Translations under genes and position numbers: made by a program
From: Thalassotalea psychrophila
Lineage (GTDB): Bacteria > Pseudomonadota > Gammaproteobacteria > Enterobacterales > Alteromonadaceae
Direction of reading: 5' to 3'
DNA: 64,000 bases
NCBI RefSeq assembly: GCF_031583595.1
Contig: NZ_CP134145.1
Location: forward strand, 1,860,001-1,924,000
Shown here: one piece after another, positions 54,215 through 62,632 of the stretch
Layout: each line of letters begins with the position of its first letter
Numbering within the stretch: the stretch's first letter is position 1
The notes under the pieces: generated by a model
The model's input: only the letters and a program-made list of their open reading frames with translations
The model's database searches: none
Told to the model about the DNA's origin: nothing

Positions 54215-56134
54215 ATGAATACAAACACCATAAAAGGGCAGATGCCAACAACAGCCATTGAAGATTTAAAAGAACTGGCCTCAAGAGCTGAATTTAAAAA
54301 ACTGCTTTATGTGCCTTCTTTAAATTGGGTTTTAATAATAAGCTGCTTGTTAAGTTTAATGGCTTGGCTGTATCTTTCTAATGAATGGTTAGCGGGCAAT
54401 TTATCGGCGTGGTGGTTAACGTTATTAAGTACTTACACCTTTTTTATCTTTATATTAACCGTTCATGAAGCCTCTCATTTAGTACTGTCAAGAAACCGAT
54501 GGGTAAATGATATTCTAGGTACGTTGCTTACGGTTATACCGTATCCGCAATTACCTATCGTGCAATTTAGACATCAACATCTTACTCATCATCGCGACAC
54601 GTGCGGTGTGGAAGACCCTGATGATTACTTATATCAAGGTGCTTGGCTTACAAGGATGTTAAAAGTATTTACTCATGATTTTTACTGGTGTTATTGGAGC
54701 TTTTCTAATCGTGACTCTGCATCCAGAAGCACCACTGTGATAAATCTATTTTCTATGACAATTTATATTTCTGTACTTGTGCTAGGTTTTACTTCAGCTT
54801 ATTGGTATGAGTTTTTGATGTTGTATGTTATTCCGCAGCGTATTGGTTTTTTTGTGGCTATTTTAATGTTTGCCTATGTTCAGCACCCACCTGAAAAGTG
54901 CAGTGTAAAAGAGCAAAGCCCTTTTATGACTACAGCGATAATGCGTGGCTTTGACAGTCCTTTTGCGAAAGTTTACTTTGGTCAGAACAGACATCTAATC
55001 CACCATTTATACCCTAACATGCCGATATATCGAAATTGGCAAGCGTGGCAACTAGGTAAAGATATATTCGAACGCCAAAACCTAGCAAATATAGGCATTG
55101 ATGCTGAAAAATTTACTCAATTAAATGCGCAAAACCAGGAGCAACATAAACAAGCTAAGCATAATCAAGAGCAGCAATCACACTTATATGTAACCATTGC
55201 TAATATTGAACAAGTTGCCCAAGGCATTAACTGTTATACATTTGAACCTAGCGAAAATGGACAAAATTTACCTGAGTTTGAACCCGGCGCACATATCGAC
55301 GTTGAAGTAAAAGATGGCCTTGTTCGTCAGTATTCACTTTGTAATGATTATCAACAAAATGATTGTTATCAAATAGCGGTGCAATGTGAAGAAAATGGCC
55401 GTGGCGGTTCAAAATTATTGCATGAAATGTTTAAGGTGGGACAAGTGGTTAAAATTAGTAAGCCACGGAATTTATTTGCGCTAAAGCCAGCCTCAAACGT
55501 ATTACTGTTTGCTGGCGGTATAGGTATTACCCCTATGTTAGCAATGGCTTGGAAGTTACATCATCAAGGCACACCATTTGAGTTACATTATTGTTTTGCC
55601 AATACTGATAAATGGGCATTTAAACAACAGTGGAGCACAATGCCATTTGCCAACAACATTAATGTTTATATTGATGAGGATAACAACAGTGCAGCGTTAA
55701 ATGCCGAACAATTATTATCAAGTGATGCCTCTGCGAATGTTTATGTATGTGGTCCAGAAGGCTTTATGAATTATATTGAAAATAGTGCTAAAAAAGTTGG
55801 TTTGGCCAAAGAGCAGTTTAATAAAGAAAGCTTTAGTGGTGCAGAGCAGGGTGATGTTAATTCAAACAAAGAATTTACCTTAAAAGTTACCGGGCATAAG
55901 CAAGAGTTTTTAGTCCCTAAAGACAAGTCGATTATTCAAGTGCTTAAAGAAAATAATATATTTGTGCCTATGTCTTGTGAAAATGGCGTGTGTGGAACAT
56001 GCAAATGTAAAGTGAAATCAGGCGAAGTAGAGCATAAAGATTTGGTTTTAAATGAGAGAGAGCATTTTGAGAAAAAGTTATTTACGCCTTGTGTAACTAG
56101 GGCTAAAACAGACGTATTAGAAATTAGTCTTTAA
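54215..56134 (+). CDS. Membrane fatty-acid desaturase/hydroxylase fused to a flavin and 2Fe-2S reductase
   Basis: 639 residues from ATG 54215 (AGG seven bases upstream); an ATG 54 bases earlier lies in the operator palindrome. The N-terminal half is an integral-membrane di-iron enzyme: helices about 37-57, 67-83, 175-195 and 200-222, and three His boxes, HEASH (84-88), HLTHH (122-126) and HLIHH (260-264). After a Gln-rich linker (about 300-322) comes a ferredoxin-reductase module with the flavin motif RQYSLCND (371-378) and nucleotide motifs LFAGGIGITP and VCGPEGFM. A C-terminal plant-type 2Fe-2S domain has Cys588, Cys593, Cys596 and Cys626. The protein carries its own electron supply. Substrate (acyl chain, alkane or other lipid) cannot be told from sequence. 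Divergent from a TetR regulator. Confidence 0.9.
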   Translation: MNTNTIKGQMPTTAIEDLKELASRAEFKKLLYVPSLNWVLIISCLLSLMAWLYLSNEWLAGNLSAWWLTLLSTYTFFIFILTVHEASHLVLSRNRWVNDILGTLLTVIPYPQLPIVQFRHQHLTHHRDTCGVEDPDDYLYQGAWLTRMLKVFTHDFYWCYWSFSNRDSASRSTTVINLFSMTIYISVLVLGFTSAYWYEFLMLYVIPQRIGFFVAILMFAYVQHPPEKCSVKEQSPFMTTAIMRGFDSPFAKVYFGQNRHLIHHLYPNMPIYRNWQAWQLGKDIFERQNLANIGIDAEKFTQLNAQNQEQHKQAKHNQEQQSHLYVTIANIEQVAQGINCYTFEPSENGQNLPEFEPGAHIDVEVKDGLVRQYSLCNDYQQNDCYQIAVQCEENGRGGSKLLHEMFKVGQVVKISKPRNLFALKPASNVLLFAGGIGITPMLAMAWKLHHQGTPFELHYCFANTDKWAFKQQWSTMPFANNINVYIDEDNNSAALNAEQLLSSDASANVYVCGPEGFMNYIENSAKKVGLAKEQFNKESFSGAEQGDVNSNKEFTLKVTGHKQEFLVPKDKSIIQVLKENNIFVPMSCENGVCGTCKCKVKSGEVEHKDLVLNEREHFEKKLFTPCVTRAKTDVLEISL

Positions 56135-56140
56135 TAAACA

Positions 56141-56184
56141 CTAGGGTCAGAGTCAGGTTTGAAATAACCTGACTCTGACCCTAG
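56141..56184. repeat. REP-like perfect palindrome at a convergent gene end
   Basis: Arms CTAGGGTCAGAGTCAGGTT (56141-56159) and its exact reverse complement (56166-56184) surround a six-base loop. It lies between the fusion gene and the convergent LysR gene and may also stop transcription. The left-arm core recurs as CTAGGGTCAGGGTCA at 60447-60461 after another gene. The GGGTCAGAGTC core resembles REP sequences mobilised by RAYT transposases (from memory, unverified). Confidence 0.75.
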
Positions 56185-56200
56185 GTTAATTTTAAGAAAA

Positions 56201-57151
56201 TCAATTGAACTGCTCAAGTATCTTCTGTTTTAACCATTGATGAGCCAAACTATTGGTTACCCGCTTATGTTCGATTAAATAAGTGGGGACCTTATTATCA
56301 TCAGCCAAATCAAACGTATGAACTGGCGCAATTGTATTACTTAAATTCGAAACCCTTAATAAATGTTCTGGGCCAATATACAAAGAATCAGTTGTTGCCA
56401 GCAGTTCTGTTATTAACAGCAATTGATTACTTTTAAATACTAACTTTTCTATGTATTTGGGCTCATTTAATATTGCATGGATGGTCGAAGTGATCTTAGT
56501 TTGCGTGTTGTCACCATGATTCATCGCAATAAAATTATATTGTAAACAATCTTCATAGCTGATGTTTTTCTTAACCTCACCTTTGCTTTCGCATAAAAGT
56601 GGATGATGCTTACCGGAAAATATCGCTAAAGAAAATTTTTCACAAGGTGTTACGGTAAAATTTGCATCATTGTTATCAGCAAAGTGGATAGCAAAATCAA
56701 TATCATTGTTTTCTAACATGTTATAAGGATCAACAAGAGCGGGGTGCTCGGTAATTCTTATTTTAGGTGCTTGTTCAGCCAATATTTGTAGTAATGGTAA
56801 TAACACTGAGTGGTTCATTGCTGCAGGTACAGATACCGAGAAAGACATGTCACAAGTAATAGGATCAAATTTATCCTCCTGCATAAAGCTATTTAATGAG
56901 GCGAGTAAAGTTGGAAGCTGTTTTTGTAATTGCTCGCCCTTAATCGTTATATGCATTTTATTTGCTGAGCGAAATAGCAGTTCATCATTAAATAAATCTC
57001 GTAAGCGCTTTAGGGTTTTACTCATTGCAGATTGTGTTAAAAACAGCACCTCTGCCGCTTTACTGACATTCTTTTCTTTTAATAGCACGCTTAACGCGAT
57101 CAACAAATTAAGATCAATGCGATTGAGTTGTTTTTCGGTTGAATTATCCAT
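56201..57151 (-). CDS. LysR-family transcriptional regulator
   Basis: 316 residues, the same length as the LysR at 43062-44012 and similar in the DNA-binding part: RIDLNLLIALSVLLKEKNVS, then AAEVLFLTQSAMSKTLKRLR. The C-terminal effector domain carries DIDFAIHFADN and ELLATTDSLYIGPEHLL. It is divergent from the DUF1254/DUF1214 lipoprotein gene at 57391, repeating the arrangement at 43-45 kb. A palindrome overlaps its start codon (57149-57167), fitting autoregulation. Inducer unknown. Confidence 0.93.
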   Translation of the reverse strand: MDNSTEKQLNRIDLNLLIALSVLLKEKNVSKAAEVLFLTQSAMSKTLKRLRDLFNDELLFRSANKMHITIKGEQLQKQLPTLLASLNSFMQEDKFDPITCDMSFSVSVPAAMNHSVLLPLLQILAEQAPKIRITEHPALVDPYNMLENNDIDFAIHFADNNDANFTVTPCEKFSLAIFSGKHHPLLCESKGEVKKNISYEDCLQYNFIAMNHGDNTQTKITSTIHAILNEPKYIEKLVFKSNQLLLITELLATTDSLYIGPEHLLRVSNLSNTIAPVHTFDLADDNKVPTYLIEHKRVTNSLAHQWLKQKILEQFN

Positions 57152-57230
57152 ATGAATTTAAATCATACCCTGTGTGAAAATAAAGCATTCGATTTCATGA
57201 TAGGTGCTTGTTAATATTACTGCAAGTTTA
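57149..57230. promoter_or_regulatory. LysR/DUF1254 divergent control region with palindrome
   Basis: ATATGAATTTAAATCATA (57150-57167) contains inverted TATGA/TCATA arms and overlaps the LysR start. About 40 bases further right lies TTGTTAATATTACTGCAAG (57208-57226) followed by TTTA. Both elements recur at the same spacing at 60582-60663, upstream of another DUF1254/DUF1214 gene, which marks them as shared regulatory sequence. Confidence 0.55.
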
Positions 57231-57390
57231 AAGCGGCTAGCAAACATGAATTTTCATTTCTTATTGCTCAATGCTTAAAGTGTTCACTGTAAATATAGAA
57301 AGTAAGTTATTGTTTTATTTGCAAAAATAATAAGTTTATCTATAGTTAAATTGCATGTGTTTTAATTTTAAATTTGTTTGGAGCTTTACC

Positions 57391-58422
57391 TTGAAAAAAT
57401 CATTTAAAACCTCATTAATCGCTTTCGCTTTAACATCTGTTTTAGCTGCATGTTCACAAACTACTGACACATCGACAGTGACAATGGCAGCAGCAACTAG
57501 TCAATTTATTGAAGTAACTGATGCTAATTTTGCCCATGCAGAAACTGCGCGTAATTATAGAAACTGGGTAGCACTTGGTGCTAATAAACAAATCACTCAC
57601 ATGAGAAATTTACCGCCTAGGGGCAAAGATGCTCCTACAGTTCAAATGAATGATGATACTTTATATTCTGTTGTAATTGCTGAAGCTGAAAATGGTCACA
57701 TTAAATTTTCAATACCAAAAACAGATGTATATCTAGCGGTTCAAGTGGTAACAGAAGGTGGCCATGGTCAACAATATGTGGTTGGTGAAGGAGACTATGA
57801 TCTTCCTGTTGAAACTGATTTTGCCTTTTTAATATACCGTACAGGTGTGGAAAAGGGGATAGAAGCGGCTCGAGCAGCTCAGGATAAAATTAGCGATGAT
57901 ACCTTTAAATTTAACACTTATAGCGTTCAAAACTATAATTATGATGAAGTTGAAGAGTGGGTTTCTAAACTAACTGCTGAAACACAAGGTGCTGTGTTTA
58001 CTTATACATTCCCAAGAACATCCGATGGAATAACTGATCGTCATCAGTGGAACTTAGAGAATGCTAATGGTTGGGGTGGCTCATCTCCCGAAGTTAACGT
58101 AGCAAACCTTTATTCTAACTCTGTAATGTTAGATGGTAGCAAATGTTTATCGACTACTTTTGAAGATCCTGAGTCGAAATATTTTACCTCAATCACACCT
58201 TATGATAGCGCACGCTATTTAATGCCTGGTGTTAAACATGTATCTTCAAATACTTGGACTGTGAATAGCGATAAAACGGTAACTGTCTCGTTTAACTGTG
58301 GTGCTGATGCGGTAAATAATATTGACACTAAAGGCTTAGATTTTTCATTTACGATGCGCTACTACGGTGTCAGCCAAAAAGTAATCGATGGAAAAATTAA
58401 TCCCGAGAAAACGGTTAAATAA
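57391..58422 (+). CDS. DUF1254/DUF1214 family lipoprotein
   Basis: 343 residues from TTG 57391, eight bases after GGAG. An ATG twelve codons upstream lacks a site and would put polar residues before the signal. The signal ends in lipobox VLAAC with Cys21, unlike the periplasmic relatives. DUF1254-like motifs: PTVQMNDDTLYSVVIAEAEN and TDVYLAVQVVTEGGHGQQYV. The middle motif NGWGGSSPEVNVANLYSN is followed by DUF1214-like SKYFTSITPYDSARYLMPG and NSDKTVTVSFNCG. The more divergent short-form member. Divergent from a LysR regulator that probably controls it; followed by a terminator and a repeat array. Confidence 0.83.
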   Translation: MKKSFKTSLIAFALTSVLAACSQTTDTSTVTMAAATSQFIEVTDANFAHAETARNYRNWVALGANKQITHMRNLPPRGKDAPTVQMNDDTLYSVVIAEAENGHIKFSIPKTDVYLAVQVVTEGGHGQQYVVGEGDYDLPVETDFAFLIYRTGVEKGIEAARAAQDKISDDTFKFNTYSVQNYNYDEVEEWVSKLTAETQGAVFTYTFPRTSDGITDRHQWNLENANGWGGSSPEVNVANLYSNSVMLDGSKCLSTTFEDPESKYFTSITPYDSARYLMPGVKHVSSNTWTVNSDKTVTVSFNCGADAVNNIDTKGLDFSFTMRYYGVSQKVIDGKINPEKTVK

Positions 58423-58440
58423 TTAAAATTGTATAAAAAT

Positions 58441-58471
58441 AATAGCTTATCAGTAACGATAAGCTATTTTT
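58441..58471 (+). terminator. Rho-independent terminator after the DUF1254/DUF1214 lipoprotein
   Basis: AATAGCTTAT (58441-58450) pairs with ATAAGCTATT (58459-58468) around an eight-base loop, followed by TTT. The 52-bp repeat array begins three bases later, as it does at 30336-30339. Confidence 0.85.
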
Positions 58472-58473
58472 AC

Positions 58474-58733
58474 TTCAGGGATGAAGGAATGTCAATTTGC
58501 CAAGGATGGCTTAACATTGACTCAGTTCAGGGATGAAGGAATGTCAATTTGCCAAGGATGGCTTAACATTGACTCAGTTCAGGGATGAAGGAATGTCAAT
58601 TTGCCAAGGATGGCTTAACATTGACTCAGTTCAGGGATGAAGGAATGTCAATTTGCCATGGATGGTTTAACATTGACTCAGTTCAGGGATGAAGGAATGT
58701 CAATTTGCCATGAATGGTTCAAAATAAACTCAT
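58474..58733. repeat. Tandem array of five 52-bp hairpin units
   Basis: Units start at 58474, 58526, 58578, 58630 and 58682, an exact 52-base period. Each has head TTCAGGGATGAAGGAATG and a hairpin with arms GTCAAT/ATTGAC and inner GCCA/TGGC around AGGA or a variant. Units 1-3 are nearly identical, unit 4 carries CATGG and GGTT changes, and unit 5 is degenerate at its right end. A related family of units with different arms lies at 30339-30597. Confidence 0.88.
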
Positions 58734-58770
58734 TTAGCAAAGTATTTAAAGCAAAACCTTTATTCATTTT

Positions 58771-58903
58771 AATAATAATGCAATATGCACAAGGGTAATA
58801 ATTGTAATTATATATTATCATTGGTATTAATTTACCTATTAACATAAACTTTTCCCATCATTTAGATACACAACTTTTTAGATTTTATTCAAGGAATTGC
58901 GTT
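58771..58903 (+). promoter_or_regulatory. Leader shared with the gene at 62633
   Basis: These 133 bases align with 62500-62632, upstream of the paralogous gene, including GGTAATAATTG, TAACATAAACTTT, CCCATCATTTAGATACACA and TTTTAGATTTTATTCAAGGA before the start. Conservation of the whole leader points to duplication of promoter and gene together. Confidence 0.6.
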
Positions 58904-60439
58904 ATGAATACATTTAGTAAAAAACTTACTGTTATTGCCTTAGCAACAATGACTTTAGCCTGTACGGCCTCTGCAGATATGACACCTCAACATGCTCCTA
59001 AATATGCAGCTGACGTCCCAGCAGCTCTTGTTACCCCTAACACTGTTCACACCAAATATGCAGGCGAGCTAACGTTTGTTGATGGATTCCCAACCGATGA
59101 AACCTTAGAAAAATCATATGATTTCTTAGATACTTCTCGCGCCGTGCAATTGTTTGAGTCTGGTATGGCAACCGCATCTATGTACGCCATGTTACATGGT
59201 CATGTTGCAATTGGTATGGAGCCAAATAAATCAGTAGGTATTACAGAGCAATTAATGGATGCAAAATCTCTTTGGTTAACACCAAATACCACAACACCAT
59301 ATATTACCACCGAAGTGGATGTTAAAAATGGTCCTGTGGTTATTGAAATTGGCTCACCAGTGATTGCGATTATTGATGATGCTTACTTTAAGTATGTCGG
59401 TGATGTTGGCTTAGGTAACGCTGCTGACCGTGGTAAAGGTGGCAAATATTTAGTTGTTGGTGAAGACTATAAAGGTGATATCCCAGAAGGCTACATCGTA
59501 ATGAAAACTAGCACTTATCGTCATTGGTTGATTCTTCGTGCCGCACAAATGCCTGGTGAAAGCTTAGAGCAAACACTAACGAAATTTAAAAATGGCTTTA
59601 AAATGTATCCACTATCTGAGGCGGCAAGCCCAGAGCCAAATGAGTTTGTTAATTTATCAGGTAAAAAATACAACACCATTCATGCCACTGATGCCTCATT
59701 CTATAATGAGTTAAATGAAGTGATTCAATATGAACCAGCCAATTCTGGTGACCCAGAGTTACTAGGTTTAGCACGTGCTATTGGTATAGAAAAAGGTAAA
59801 GAGTTTAAGCCTGATGCTCGCATGCAAGGTATTTTATCTGAAGCAGCAGCCCTTGGTAATGCTGCCGGCCGTGCTGTAATGTACAAGCCGCGTAACCCTG
59901 ATGTGTACTTCTACCCAGATCGTCAATGGTACTCACCATTAGCCGCTGGTAGCCATGAGTTTTTAGATGCCAACGGTGCTCGCGCATTAGATGACCGTGT
60001 AGGTTTTCACTTCTATGCAACTGGTATCACACCATTTATGGTCAAACCACAAGTAGGTGCTGGTTCAGTGTATGAAATTGCTGCAACGGATAATACTGGC
60101 AAAATGCTTGATGGCGGTACAACTTACTCAGTAACAATGCCTGGACCAATTCCAGCGAAAAACTTCTGGTCGTTCATGGTATATGACAACCACACGCGTT
60201 CAATTTTAGAGACCGACCAAAAAACAGGTGGTGTAGACTCTATGTTAGAAGGTATGAAAGTAGCAGATGACGGTAGTGTAACTATCTTCTTTGGCCCAAA
60301 AGCACCAGCTGGCCAAGAGAATAACTGGGTTCAAACCATGCCAGGTAAAGGTTACAACGTATTACTACGTTTATACGGCCCACTAGAGCCATGGTTTGAT
60401 AAAACTTGGAAACCGGGCGATTTTATTCCGGTTAAGTAA
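58904..60439 (+). CDS. Exported DUF1254/DUF1214 family protein (long form)
   Basis: 511 residues. The signal peptide ends near residue 25 (CTASA); a Cys at 21 is not in a convincing lipobox. The DUF1254 domain (about 60-240) shows LTPNTTTPYITTEVDVKNG, ADRGKGGKYLVVGEDYKGD and TSTYRHWLILRA. The DUF1214 domain (about 390-500) shows AKNFWSFMVYDNHTRSILET, DGSVTIFFGPKAP and YNVLLRLYGPLEPWFDKTWK. This is the standard full-length architecture of the family. Ribosome-binding site CAAGGAATT. Periplasmic; function unknown. It has its own duplicated-type leader and a terminator, so it is probably monocistronic. Closest relative in the window is the partial gene at 62633. Confidence 0.9.
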   Translation: MNTFSKKLTVIALATMTLACTASADMTPQHAPKYAADVPAALVTPNTVHTKYAGELTFVDGFPTDETLEKSYDFLDTSRAVQLFESGMATASMYAMLHGHVAIGMEPNKSVGITEQLMDAKSLWLTPNTTTPYITTEVDVKNGPVVIEIGSPVIAIIDDAYFKYVGDVGLGNAADRGKGGKYLVVGEDYKGDIPEGYIVMKTSTYRHWLILRAAQMPGESLEQTLTKFKNGFKMYPLSEAASPEPNEFVNLSGKKYNTIHATDASFYNELNEVIQYEPANSGDPELLGLARAIGIEKGKEFKPDARMQGILSEAAALGNAAGRAVMYKPRNPDVYFYPDRQWYSPLAAGSHEFLDANGARALDDRVGFHFYATGITPFMVKPQVGAGSVYEIAATDNTGKMLDGGTTYSVTMPGPIPAKNFWSFMVYDNHTRSILETDQKTGGVDSMLEGMKVADDGSVTIFFGPKAPAGQENNWVQTMPGKGYNVLLRLYGPLEPWFDKTWKPGDFIPVK

Positions 60440-60470
60440 ATAAACTCTAGGGTCAGGGTCACGTTAATTA

Positions 60471-60499
60471 AAAACACTTCTTCGGAAGTGTTTTTTTTT
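60471..60499 (+). terminator. Rho-independent terminator with UUCG loop
   Basis: AAAACACTTC, loop TTCG, GAAGTGTTTT form a perfect stem closed by a C-UUCG-G tetraloop, with a nine-base T-run. Confidence 0.95.
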
Positions 60500-60581
60500 G
60501 CCCCGTAATGCTGGCAAAACTCTATTCTGACTCTCGTTAACCAATGATTTATGGCAATAACGTTATGTCGTAAGAAATTTT

Positions 60582-60663
60582 CATATGAATTGAAATCATA
60601 TGCTTTTGGAAAATTACGCGTTCGTTTTCATGAGGTGTGTTTGTTAATATTACTGCAAGTTTA
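60582..60663. promoter_or_regulatory. Copy of the LysR/DUF1254 control region
   Basis: CATATGA (60582-60588) and TCATATG (60596-60602) form a perfect palindrome with a seven-base centre, matching 57149-57167. The element TTGTTAATATTACTGCAAG plus TTTA (60641-60663) matches 57208-57230. Spacing is 38 versus 40 bases. The LysR at 56201 could therefore also act on the gene at 60817 (inference). Confidence 0.55.
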
Positions 60664-60816
60664 GAGCAGGGCATGAAACAGTTTACTGGTATTCAATGTT
60701 CAATGTTCAATATTAAAACCTAATTTTATTATTTATTTACTAATAGTTAGCTATCTGATTTTATAGACTAATTTATATATATAGCCTAATTTAACTTTTA
60801 ATAAAGGAAATTACCC

Positions 60817-62304
60817 ATGAAGAAAATATTACTCGCTTCATTACTAACTTTATCCGCGGCAGCTATGCCTGCGATGGCAGAATCATTCAATGATACAAAC
60901 GATATTCTTAATCGTTCAGCACAAATTGAAAATTTGCAATATAAAATAATGGTACAACGTGCTACTCAAACAGCAATCCATTATATGCCAGCTGTTACAC
61001 AAACCGATTTTCTTAAAGCTACGCGACGTAATTTTGAAGGAGGCGGCTACAACGATGTCGTGTATGTTAATAAACCATTTGGCTCTGATAAAGGTTTTTT
61101 AACTGCTAATGATACAACCGCATATGCATGGGGTACTCTTACTTCAAAAAACGGTCCTATTGTTATCGAAGTGCCTGCCGCGACAGATAAGTTGAACTAT
61201 TTTGGTTCAGTTGTTAGCCAATGGGAAGTGCCAATTACCGACGTAGGCTACAAGGGCGCTGATAAAGGTAAAGGCGGTAAGTATGTATTTCTACCACCTG
61301 GCTATGACAACAAACTTGGTAGTAAAAGCGATTTAGAAAAAAAAGGTTACCTTGTATTTGAAACTGATACTTACCTTTACGGTTTTTCATTCCGCCCATC
61401 ATTAACAAATGGTGCTACGGATAAAGATGCTGGTGATTATGCGCAAACAATTAAAATGTACAACTTAGCTGATGCCGCGAATCCTCCAAAGACTGATTAT
61501 TTAGATGCTACTAATGTTGCATATGACTCTTTGCCGTATTACAACGAAACATTCTTCCAAGACGTTAATGAAGTTATTCAAGAGAATCCAATTCGTACTC
61601 AAGACAAAGCCATGGCATCGTTACTGAAAGATTTAGGCATTGTTAAAGGTAAGAAGTTTGCTCCAACCGAGCAACAAAAGAAAGCGATGAACGAAGGTTT
61701 GCTAATGGCTTATGCACACATGCAGTCTAAGTTTGTCGAGCCAGATCAAACCGTCAGTGCATTGTGGAGAGATAAAGATGGTAAAGCATTGTCTCAGTGG
61801 TCATTTTGGAACTTCGGCCCTCAAGCTCAACTAGGTTTTCCATTTATTGACGAAAACGAAGTGTTAGTTGACAAGCGTGCTGCTTCATACTTCTACGTAA
61901 CTTACTTACCTAAACAGTTGGGCGGCTCTACATTTTACCTAACTGGCCTACGTGACTCAAACGGTGAGATGCTAGACGGCAAAGCTACTTATAAACTTAA
62001 TGTGCCTGCTGATACTCCCGCGGAAGATTTTTGGTCAGCTATTGTGTACAGCATGGAAACTAAAAACTTTGTTAGAAATGTAGACCGCGTAGGTTTGTCT
62101 TCACGTAATGCCGATGAAATGATAAAAAATTCTGATGGCTCTTATGATCTGTATTTTGGTCCAAAAGCACCAAAAGGCCAAGAAGCAAACTGGGTACCAA
62201 CGGGTGGTGAAGACTACTTCTTATTATTCCGTTTATACCGTCCAACGTCTAAAACGTTTTTCAAGAATTGGATGTTAAACGATATGGTTAAGATCAGTGA
62301 CTAG
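60817..62304 (+). CDS. Exported DUF1254/DUF1214 family protein (long form)
   Basis: 495 residues. Signal peptide about 1-21 (AMPAMA). The DUF1254 domain shows LTANDTTAYAWGTLTSKNGP, ADKGKGGKYVFLPPGYD and TDTYLYGFSFRPS. The DUF1214 domain shows AEDFWSAIVYSMETKNFVRN, DGSYDLYFGPKAP and YFLLFRLYRPTSKTFFKNWM. It differs clearly from its two long-form neighbours: the start of the mature protein is unlike theirs and it has its own leader, which contains a copy of the LysR control region. So it is an older paralogue or separately acquired. Periplasmic, function unknown, terminator downstream. Confidence 0.9.
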   Translation: MKKILLASLLTLSAAAMPAMAESFNDTNDILNRSAQIENLQYKIMVQRATQTAIHYMPAVTQTDFLKATRRNFEGGGYNDVVYVNKPFGSDKGFLTANDTTAYAWGTLTSKNGPIVIEVPAATDKLNYFGSVVSQWEVPITDVGYKGADKGKGGKYVFLPPGYDNKLGSKSDLEKKGYLVFETDTYLYGFSFRPSLTNGATDKDAGDYAQTIKMYNLADAANPPKTDYLDATNVAYDSLPYYNETFFQDVNEVIQENPIRTQDKAMASLLKDLGIVKGKKFAPTEQQKKAMNEGLLMAYAHMQSKFVEPDQTVSALWRDKDGKALSQWSFWNFGPQAQLGFPFIDENEVLVDKRAASYFYVTYLPKQLGGSTFYLTGLRDSNGEMLDGKATYKLNVPADTPAEDFWSAIVYSMETKNFVRNVDRVGLSSRNADEMIKNSDGSYDLYFGPKAPKGQEANWVPTGGEDYFLLFRLYRPTSKTFFKNWMLNDMVKISD

Positions 62305-62331
62305 TTCATACACTTAATAAATAACACGAGA

Positions 62332-62363
62332 AATCAACATAATTAATTATGTTGATTTTTTTT
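62332..62363 (+). terminator. Rho-independent terminator after the long-form DUF1254/DUF1214 gene
   Basis: AATCAACATAATT is followed directly by its reverse complement AATTATGTTGATT and a T-run. Confidence 0.9.
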
Positions 62364-62499
62364 ATTTACCTTTACGGAACAATGTTAAAAACCTATATAA
62401 TTTATTGAAAAATATAAATAATAAACTTCCTTGTTAAATGCCATTTTTATATTAAGGTTTAAGGAGAGTGTGCAATTTAAATTACCCATCATTATATTT

Positions 62500-62632
62500 A
62501 TTAATAATGCTTTATGCGTCTTGGTAATAATTGTGATTGATTTAAATTATTGGCAGTAATGTTTCTATTAACATAAACTTTACCCATCATTTAGATACAC
62601 ACTTTTTTAGATTTTATTCAAGGATATGCGTT
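62500..62632 (+). promoter_or_regulatory. Leader shared with the gene at 58904
   Basis: The stretch parallels 58771-58903 almost base for base in its last 70 positions, with CAAGGATAT as ribosome-binding region. The preceding part of the gap (62364-62499) is AT-rich and shows nothing further. Confidence 0.6.

Larger units (their letters stand above)
60440..60816. other. Intergenic region with terminator, REP fragment and duplicated control region
   Basis: It holds a REP-like half site (60447-60461), a terminator (60471-60499), a short stretch (60535-60580) weakly resembling the 3' end of the LysR gene at 56201, then a copy of the LysR/DUF1254 control region (60582-60663) without a LysR gene. 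The ribosome-binding site AAAGGAA lies just before ATG 60817. Confidence 0.55.
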
